Below, one piece after another: positions 56,880 to 64,000 of a stretch of 64,000 bases of DNA (the first letter of the stretch is position 1; each line of letters opens with the position of its first letter). Source of the stretch: Sapria himalayana. Lineage: Eukaryota; Streptophyta; Magnoliopsida; Malpighiales; Rafflesiaceae. Position numbers and translations under genes: made by a program. The stretch spans positions 1,066,674 to 1,130,673 of the forward strand of contig JAREIK010003431.1 of assembly GCA_029783825.1 (NCBI GenBank), written 5' to 3'. Under the pieces are notes generated by a model, which was not told the DNA's origin, searched no databases, and saw only the letters and a program-made list of their open reading frames with translations.

Positions 56880-58165
56880 TTATGACTTTGGAGTTTTTAT
56901 AGATTTTATTAATAGTTATGAAACTAATAGATTTTTGAAAAATTTTGACTAAATGATAAATTATAGAGTATCACATAGTTTCAATGTCCATACTTGGCTA
57001 AAATACTATCTAATTGGTTGTGACAATCTTTGTATATCATAATTCTATGAAATTATTAGCAAAATCTCTCAAATATAAAATATATTATTTGTGATTGTAA
57101 TATTATCATAGTGTCATAGTTATACTTATCTCATAATAATTAAATAGTCATTATACTAATTTTATGTCATAGTAACTAAGTATCCTATTTGTGCTAAAAG
57201 TCATGATCCTTCCTAATATCATAAGTATATCTTTAATAAGATTTTCAAGTTTCAAGTTATTGCTATGATCTTTTTATAGAGTCATGATTTTTGAGCTACG
57301 TGAAGTTACAAAGCTAGAACTAATTAAGTCGAAATCATGGCAATTATTCACTACTATGACTTTTGAATATGAAACATTACAAATGACATTTACTCAAGTA
57401 TGATCATACCCCAAAGCTATGATTCTTGTCCTCAAGAGATGGAAAAATCATGACTTCTATATTATACTAATTTCTAGTGTTATAATCTTTCTGTAGTATT
57501 GTTGCTATATGATATATGAGAGAAGTCAAAACTAATGATATGACCACTCCCAGTACCATGGCTACTTGAAATATAAGAAAGACCATTCTTTGTGTGGTGG
57601 GCATTCCCAACATCATGGCATATGGTGGACATGATAAATGAATCTCAATTCCACAACTATTTTCAATATCTTGGTTATATGATGAATAAGAGAGATCAAC
57701 ATCAAAATCATGGTTACTCCTAGCACCATAACTATATTATGCACATAAGAGGATATTAGCAATATCATTGTCATTCTAGATTCATTACCATATGATGAAT
57801 GAGAGAGGGAATGTTGAATCTATTACTATTTCCTAGTGTGTATACTTTATGTTACAGAGATATTAGTCCTAAGTTACATATATTACTCAATGTAATGATT
57901 TTTTGTTATAGAAAAATTTGGATATATTTTAGAGCCATTATCACTTCATAGAGTCGTGACCTATAGCATAAGAGATGAAGACCAAAACTATGACTTTCGA
58001 AAGAAAGTCATGACTTATACTTACAATTATATAGAGATATTCTAGTATAAAAGAAGAAAAAAAGAGAAATCATAGATATTCAAAAAAACTTCGTCAATAC
58101 ACCAAGCAAAATCCAAAGCACAACTTAATATAGAAGTGATTTTTGCACTCCCTAGGAGTTATACA
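56880..58165 (+). repeat. R1 unclassified repeat, copy c, in copia 5
   Basis: It matches R1 copy a in direct order, e.g. TTTGTATATCAT, GTAACTAAGTATCCTATT, GTCATGATC words, and AAACTTCGTCAATACACCAA/CAAAATCCAAAGCA near the right end (copy a has CAAAAATCCAAAGCA). Coding of copia 5 stops before it and resumes after it, so R1 behaves as an insertion here. Confidence 0.6.
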
Positions 58166-58475
58166 AGCAAGCAAGTGATACAAGTGAGCTTTTGTGGATC
58201 AAAATTGTTTTAAAGGATTTAGGGGGCAAATATATTGATCCCATTAACTTATACTATGATAACAAGGCAATGAATCAAATTGCACATAACTCTATTCACC
58301 ATGATAACAAGGCTACTAAGCATGTATAAGTAGAATTTCAAGGGATTATATTTTTTCCATTTGTTAAATCTACAAGTCACCTTATTAATGGCCTAACCAA
58401 AATAGTATCAGAGAAAAAATTTCATAGTGTAATTTGCAAGTTGGGCATTATAGATATCTATGAATTAACATGAGA
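58166..58475 (+). pseudogene. copia 5 RNase H C-terminal end
   Basis: The frame reads SELLWIKIVLKDLGGKYIDP, LYYDNKAMNQIAHNSIHHDN, KATKHV, a stop, VEFQGIIFFPFVKSTSHLIN, GLTKIVSEKKFHSVICKLGI and IDIYELT. This matches the final ~100 residues of copia RNase H (usually YYDNKAA...HNPVQHDRTKHVEID) with one clear stop. Confidence 0.85.
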
Positions 58476-58632
58476 GAGAGTGCAAGCAAGTAAGATTCGT
58501 GGCATGAATAGTGCATATAGAGCATTCTTGGAGATGCTCAACTTTAACCCTTAAATCATGGTGATTAATTCAAGATTTATATAGTTGTCTTTTTTGAACA
58601 ATTAGTTCATTCTATTTGTATAAATAGAATTA

Positions 58633-58952
58633 GGTGACATTTGTTTTTTTTTTCTTAATGCTGAATAGAACTTTTTTTGAGATTAATAGTAAATAGTACT
58701 TAATAGTATTAAATATCAAGTCATTTGTTTTTTTTAATTAATACTGAATAGATAAGTGAAGACCGTAGTTAGGGTTTTAATTGTGTGGGAAAGATCTTTT
58801 TCAAAATAAAAAAAGTCAATTTTTTTGGCTTTTTTATTTCCGCTATTTTTTCAAAAATTCAATTATAAGTTAGTAAAAAATAAAAAAAATAAATGGTTGA
58901 ATGCTGAAACCAAATTGATTTCATCATTCAGCCAAAAAAAACAAACAAGCCC
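58633..58952. mobile_element. Tourist-like (PIF/Harbinger) MITE
   Basis: The ends GGTGACATTTGTTTTTTTTT and (inverted) GGGCTTGTTTGTTTTTTTTG are imperfect inverted repeats. Both are followed inward by TGAATG/GCTGAAT words. TTA lies on each side (58,630-58,632 and 58,953-58,955), as for Harbinger. It is about 320 bp and non-coding. Confidence 0.7.
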
Positions 58953-58955
58953 TTA

Positions 58956-60025
58956 CTCTAGGATAAAACCAAAAAATATAATTCTTTTGATCATTTTTTG
59001 TTCTTCTATTTAACAATAGAAAATAAAAAGTGTCAATTTTAGTATATTGTGAACCTAGTTGTTCAGTCTTTCATATCCTGATAGAAAAATCATTTCTAAA
59101 GAATTGTTAGCCATTCATGCGTGCCTTTTCATATTATAATTTTAAGAGTAAATGAAGAGATGATATTTATATTTTTATGCTCATACTCATTAATATGAAA
59201 TGCTCTCCATGAATACTCAAATATTGATTTATCACATTTTGAATAACTATATGTATCGTGGTTAATATTTGTATAATAGATAATATGTTAATACTTGATA
59301 ATTATGTCATTGTTAGTTTATGACTCGTACATAAATGTTGAATAATAATGTTTTAATAAATATTATGTTGATTTACATTATAAAAGCATAACATCTTATA
59401 TTATACTATACATATAGCATCGAGTAATTTTTATTTTTTATATGAAACAAAATTTTATTAAAAAATGTAATAATTAGAGAAGCTGATATCAAAATTTTTA
59501 TAAATTTACCATTTTTATTATAATTATTTTAAATTTTAAGAATGCATTAATTATATATTTTTGACATCGCCAATTCTAAAATGATTCAACCATATTTTAA
59601 CTGATGAAGGAAGAACTAGTAACTTTTCTAATTTGATTACTAGTTCATTTTTTAAAAAAATAGTCAAAATATCAAAAAGTAATTATTCAAAAGATAACAA
59701 AATAAAAAAAAAGATGTGAACTATGAAATAAACACCGATTTGATGGAATGAATGATAATGTCAAGACTTATGTGGTAGAAAAAACAAATTTAAGATAATT
59801 ATTATACTAGTCACAATTTGAAGTTGAAAATATTAGGTTGATGCAAAACATATTATTCATAAAAGGTTATCACATAGATGTGATGTGTGTGTAAGATTAA
59901 TATGAAAGAAAACTCAAAGATAAAAATAAAAAGATAAAAAAATACCCAAGTGTCACACCTATAGATGATGAAATTAGAGAGAAATATTGCACATTGTTGG
60001 ACATGTGAAAAGAAAACCATACACA
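58956..60025. other. AT-rich region without a gene
   Basis: No gene or element terminus was recognised. Confidence 0.5.
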
Positions 60026-60333
60026 TCTAGCTCTATTAGTTCTTACAGTAAGTATTATGTCTATCTCCAGGATGTCCAATCTTTCTTAATCTATGTTCTT
60101 GAATCAATGAAAAAAAATCACAATGCAATTAAAATCTTCAATTAATATGTACATGACTTATTAGACTGGTAATATTATGTCTAGCTCTATTAGTTCTTAC
60201 AGTAAGTATTATGTCTATCTCTAGGATGTCCAATCTTTCTTAATCTATGTTCTTGAATCAATGAAAAAAAATCACAATGCAATTAAAATCTTCAATTAAT
60301 ATGTACATGACTTATTAGACTGGTAATATATTT
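60026..60333. repeat. 154-bp tandem duplication, nearly identical
   Basis: TCTAGCTCTATTAGTTCTTA begins at 60,026 and again at 60,180. Over the repeated unit I see one clear substitution (CTCCAGG versus CTCTAGG at about 60,069 and 60,223). This is far less divergence than any other repeat pair here. Confidence 0.93.
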
Positions 60334-60412
60334 TGGTACATAGAAATTATTTTTTCTATGTTAATGACCAACAAGGGTGGTTCCTAACAAATTAACTATG
60401 TTGATTTTCTAC

Positions 60413-60511
60413 TCATGACGCATAGTTCAATTGGTGAAATGTTGAATTCATGCTCCCACCCGGGACCTTGGGGCCCAGTGATTGTTCAAGGTGCTAATAC
60501 TTGATTAAAAA
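60413..60511 (+). mobile_element. Short tRNA-headed SINE, copy 5
   Basis: The body is only about 99 bp. It has the A-box-like TAGTTCAATTGGT, then TGTTGAATTCATGCTCCCAC and GGGACCTTGGGGCCC, and ends TTGATTAAAAAA. The flanks AACTATGTTGATTTTCT (from 60,394) and AACTATGTTGCTTTTCCT (from 60,512) are a long target duplication with few changes. Confidence 0.75.
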
Positions 60512-60713
60512 AACTATGTTGCTTTTCCTATTACTCACTCATTGAATGTTAGCAAATGTTTCTAAAGAAAAGCTCATATAGTCTCAACATTCTACATCAA
60601 TGACCTAGGGATTTTGATGACATTATCTAAAACATTAAGAGCATTAGAAGCTAAAAATACAAATTTATAAGTGACTATAAATGAGGATTATTGCTTTAAT
60701 TGTCCACATTTCC

Positions 60714-60739
60714 AAAAAAAAAAAAAAAAAAAAAAAAAA
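60714..60739. repeat. Poly-A run
   Basis: There are 26 consecutive A residues. It could be the tail of an unrecognised retroposon, but nothing upstream supports one. Confidence 0.9.
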
Positions 60740-61318
60740 GCATTGGCTTATTAATCTAAATTTTACTTTTAGTGAATGATTGCTCTATAAAGAGTTACAT
60801 CCACTTGTTTTGTTACTAAGATTAATCTTTCAACCCATACATTCACAATCACAACTCTTCTTCATAATTTCTCATTATAAATTATTGTGACGAACCAAAA
60901 AAGAAATTATAAAGTCCATTTGCTTTGCCAAATCTCTCATAATTGAATGCATACTCACTTCTCACTATAATTAATCTATATGTATTCAATGACTGGCATA
61001 ATTCGATACTAAAAAATAAATGGTCTAAATTTCATAAAATTTTACAACATTGAAGTGTTCCTAATCTTAAAGAAAGATTAAAGTGTTCCTAATTTCTAAG
61101 TTTGCTACTAAATAAAAAATACAAGGAATGATTGAAGTGTTGTAAAAGTTTACAACTTTTTATTTTTCATAAAATTTTACAACATAATTTGCTACTAAGA
61201 AAGATTTTTAAGTATTCCTAATCTCTAAGTTTCATAATTAAGGCCCTAGTTTTAAAAGGTACAAGGAATGATTATAGAAGTTGTTAGAGATTGTGAATGA
61301 TTGCATACTCACTTTAAG

Positions 61319-61824
61319 TAGAAGTGCCAAACGGGACGTGGCGGCCCGGCTCAGGCCGGCCCATTTTTTTTAAGCCCAACCATGCTTTCGTGTCGGGTCA
61401 AGCACGACACGGTTACCGTACTGTGCCGTGCCTGGCCCGGCACAGTTGTGGAGTTCAGCCCGACACAGGCCTGCTGCACGATCCACTGAGTTCGGCCTAG
61501 TCAGGCCGAATCCTAAATTAAAAAAAATTAGGGTTTCGGCATGCCTGAAACCCTAATTTAAAAAAAAATTAAAGTTTCGGCCCCCCAATAATCCTAATTT
61601 TTTTAAAAAAATTGGTTTCGGCACGGTACCATACCAACGGGCCATGGTACCGTGCCAAGCCAGGCACGCCACAAGGCCCGGTTGGCCTCGGCACGACACG
61701 GCACGATCGTACCGTGGTCGGGCATGGCACGAGCCCGGGCACGAAAAATTTCCGTGACGAGCCGGCCTAGGAATGACCAAATCGTGTCGTGCCTCGTGCC
61801 GGGCCAGCCCGGTTGACACCTCTA
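61319..61824 (+). repeat. T1 GC-rich TIR family, full-length copy E
   Basis: It starts TAGAAGTGCCAAACGGGACG and ends GCCCGGTTGACACCTCTA. The flanks ACTTTAAG (61,311-61,318) and ATTTTAAG (61,825-61,832) give an 8-bp duplication with one mismatch. The interior includes two AATTAAAAAAAATTAGGGTT-type patches between GC-rich blocks, as in copy D. It has no coding, about 506 bp in all. Confidence 0.82.
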
Positions 61825-61832
61825 ATTTTAAG

Positions 61833-62268
61833 ATTATGGAATTTAAGATTCCTTATTTTAATATGGAAATTTTATGTTTTGATATGCTAATTAGAATGTG
61901 TGTGTGTGTGTGTAATATTTAGTAAAAAATGTACCAAAACATAAAATATTTATATTTTGGTGCTCAATAAATTACAAACCCAAAAATACCCATACACCAA
62001 TCCACTCTAACATTAAAAAACAAATTTAAGTTTTTCAAAAAAAATATCTTTTGTTGAAAGATAAAGAAGAGAGAAAAGAGATAATATAAATAATTTAAGA
62101 ATAAACCTATATATTTTTAAGCTTCCAAAAACTTATATATTTAGTGTTACAATCATTAATACCATATCAATTATTTATCATTAAATGTGTTATAGTAATT
62201 AATATCATAATAATTATTCACTAGTAAATATGTGGTCATACAAAGTTATCAATGAATCATTTATAACA
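61833..62268 (-). repeat. copia 6 3' LTR (left limit uncertain)
   Basis: On the minus strand the LTR starts TGTTATAAATGATTCATTGA right after a polypurine tract. The left (LTR 3') limit cannot be fixed because the 5' LTR is outside the window. A TG microsatellite lies at 61,899-61,912. Confidence 0.6.
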
Positions 62269-62280
62269 CTCCCCCTTAAA
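62269..62280 (-). other. copia 6 polypurine tract
   Basis: The minus strand reads TTTAAGGGGGAG immediately before TGTTAT. This is the typical copia arrangement. Confidence 0.8.
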
Positions 62281-64000
62281 TGACTATCACTAGATTGTTA
62301 GTATTGTCTCATTTATTAAAATCTTTCCAATAAAATCCAGTGGGACAAAACCTGGACGAAGAGAAAAGAGTATAGTATTTAACATATTTATTCATACTCC
62401 CCATAGTAATGGCACGACTATATTGTCTTCAACTTTTCAATTTGAGGATATTTAAGTTGGCACATGCCAAATTTCCATACAAGTTTCTTGAATATTATAA
62501 AAGGTAGGACTTAATAAATAAATCTGCTAGATTATCATTGGACTGGAACTTACTTGTTCAACATCACTTTCACCATCTTTTTGAAATTCATGAGTATAGA
62601 AGAACTTTGATGAATTGTACTTAGTTATAACTTATAATACCGATATATCCTCATTTGATTTACGTAATACAAGAAATATTAACTTCATTAATATTGTTGG
62701 ATTATTCTTGATAGAAGATAACCCATGTGATTCTCTGATGAGTTATATCATTGATCTCAACCAAACACATTATCTACTAGCATCATGTATCATAAGTATT
62801 TTTGAATTATTAGAGGAAGTGCCCACCATGATTTATTTAAATAATCTTTAGGTTATTGCAATATTTCCATAAGTAAATATATATCTTATTTGTGATCGAG
62901 CTTTGTGAGGGTTTGAAAGATATCTTGCATCCGCAAAGCCAAGTAATTGTAGTTTCATTGCTTAAGAATAAAATAATCTCATGTCACTTATCCCACAAGG
63001 ATATCTCAATATATGTTTGATTCCATTCAAGTTCCTATTAGTTGAAACTGAGCCGTATCTTGCTAATAAATTAACTAAGAATGCAATGTATGATCGAGTA
63101 TAATTTGTAAGATACATTGGTGCACCAATTATACTAAAATATAGTATTTCTGGACCAAGTAACTCTTTATTTTCTTCCTTAGGCCGGAATAAATATTTAG
63201 TTATTTCAAGTGATTTAACAAACATGGGGGAACTAAGAAGGTATGATGTATCTATATAAAAGTGCTTCATGACTTTTTTTTGCATATAATGACTGGTGAA
63301 TCAATATATCATTCAAACAATACTTGATCTGTAGGCCAAGATAATATCTTGTTTTTCCAAGATTTTTCATCTTAAATTTTTTCTTTAATTAGTAGACTAT
63401 GTTGATGAGCTCTTCAAGAGTCCCAATGAAATTAATTTTAATCATCTACATATATTACTATTATTCCAATTTATTTTCTATTTTCTTAATGAAAATATAT
63501 GAACAAATTGAATTATTCACGTATCATTCTTTGAGTAAATATTAGCTTAAGCAATTATACCACATTCAACCAGACTATTTTAATCCATATAAAAATTTTT
63601 GTAACTTGATTGAATACATGCTCCATGGTTTTGAATTCATTATTTCAGGCAATATGAATCCTTATGGTATTTTCATATATACATTAGCATCTAGAAATCA
63701 ATATAAATATGATGTGACTACATTCATTAGATTCTTGTCCAATCCTTCTGAAACTAGTAAAATTATCAAATACCAAAATGTGATTGTGTCCATTATGGGA
63801 GAATATGTCTCCTCATAGTCAATTCTAGGTCTTTGTGAGAAACCTTGAGCCACAAGGAATGCTTTATATTTAACTATTTCATTATTTTCATTTCAATTTC
63901 ATACAAAAACTCATCGATATCCAATAGGTTGTATATTTGTAGGTGTTTGATCTACTAGTCCAAATACCTCTCATTTAGCCAGTGAACTTAATTATGTTTT
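62281..64000 (-). pseudogene. copia 6 reverse transcriptase and RNase H (runs off window)
   Basis: Minus-strand coding, from the window edge inward: KYKAFLVAQGFSQRPRIDYE, ETYSPIMDTITFWYLIILLV, LMNVVTSYLY, VYMKIPxGFILPEIMNSKPW, LYGLK, IYVDDxNxI (YVDD retained, ~63,440), KNLGKTRYYLGLQIKY, then the open frame 63,285-62,962 with LLSSPMFVKSLEITKYLFRP and YLTNYTRSYIAFLVNLLARY. RNase H follows more damaged, with IRxSDNLADLF-type words near 62,520-62,560. Several stops and a few shifts occur. The integrase and gag lie beyond 64,000. Confidence 0.87.

Larger units (their letters stand above)
52560..58475 (+). mobile_element. Decayed Ty1/copia retrotransposon, copia 5, with two insertions
   Basis: Gag knuckle, protease, integrase, RT and RNase H remnants occur in copia order on the plus strand. 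H2 (53,451-54,179) is inserted between the gag knuckle and the protease, and R1 copy c (56,880-58,165) between RT and RNase H. The left limit is uncertain: 52,560-53,200 is only gag-like by position. No LTRs were identified. Confidence 0.82.

Noticed and set aside
60413..60511. Possible tRNA gene
   Set aside because: Only A-box-like sequence and a weak second box; no cloverleaf can be drawn, and the A-rich end plus long target duplication indicate a SINE.

Overview
The window is nuclear DNA of a flowering plant. It is about 70% AT and has almost no intact genes. It contains plant Ty1/copia retrotransposons, a plant L1-type LINE with a C-terminal RNase H domain, tRNA-headed SINEs, hAT and PIF/Harbinger DNA transposons, and one exon of a plant-specific AGCVIII protein kinase. 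The species cannot be named from sequence alone. Families are named here for reference only: H1 and H2 are hAT-like TIR families, T1 is a GC-rich TIR family, and R1 is an unclassified AT-rich repeat.

Layout. 1-372: T1 fragment. 1.3-4.7 kb: decayed copia 1 (+). 5.1-6.3 kb: a 21-bp minisatellite split by H1 copy 1, which itself holds a T1 copy. 6,425-11,347: the best-preserved element, copia 2 (-), with both 323-bp LTRs, a GTAAT target duplication, PBS and PPT. 12,301-13,102: the only gene-like sequence, the last exon of a PINOID-type kinase. 14.9-22.3 kb: copia 3 (-), broken by a Harbinger relic (15,150-16,065), a probable solo LTR (16,438-17,788) and a hAT transposase relic (H2, 18.69-21.24 kb). 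23.4-24.2 kb: minisatellite and microsatellites. 24.5-31.2 kb: two R1 copies in inverted orientation, one carrying a T1 copy and the other carrying H1 copy 2, which contains a nested H2. 34.8-35.5 kb: Tourist-like element. 39.2-43.1 kb: solo LTR followed by a LINE. 44.9-49.9 kb: copia 4 fragment, four SINEs and two T1 copies, one of which sits inside a SINE. 52.6-58.5 kb: copia 5 (+), split by an H2 deletion derivative with a perfect 8-bp duplication and by a third R1 copy. 58.6-61.8 kb: MITE, a 154-bp tandem duplication, a very short SINE and a full T1 copy. 62.0-64.0 kb: 3' end of copia 6 (-).

The elements do not form a pathway. What the window records is the order in which they arrived: hosts are split in frame, and the broken coding sequence resumes on the far side of each insertion. 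The kinase exon is open and keeps its catalytic motifs, but no exon encoding the N-lobe is visible in the 12.3 kb upstream. Either a very long, transposon-filled intron runs off the window or the gene is truncated. I found no convincing new molecular system. The points most worth following are the kinase, the T1/H1/H2 non-autonomous families (including paired G-box palindromes inside H2), and the R1 repeat.
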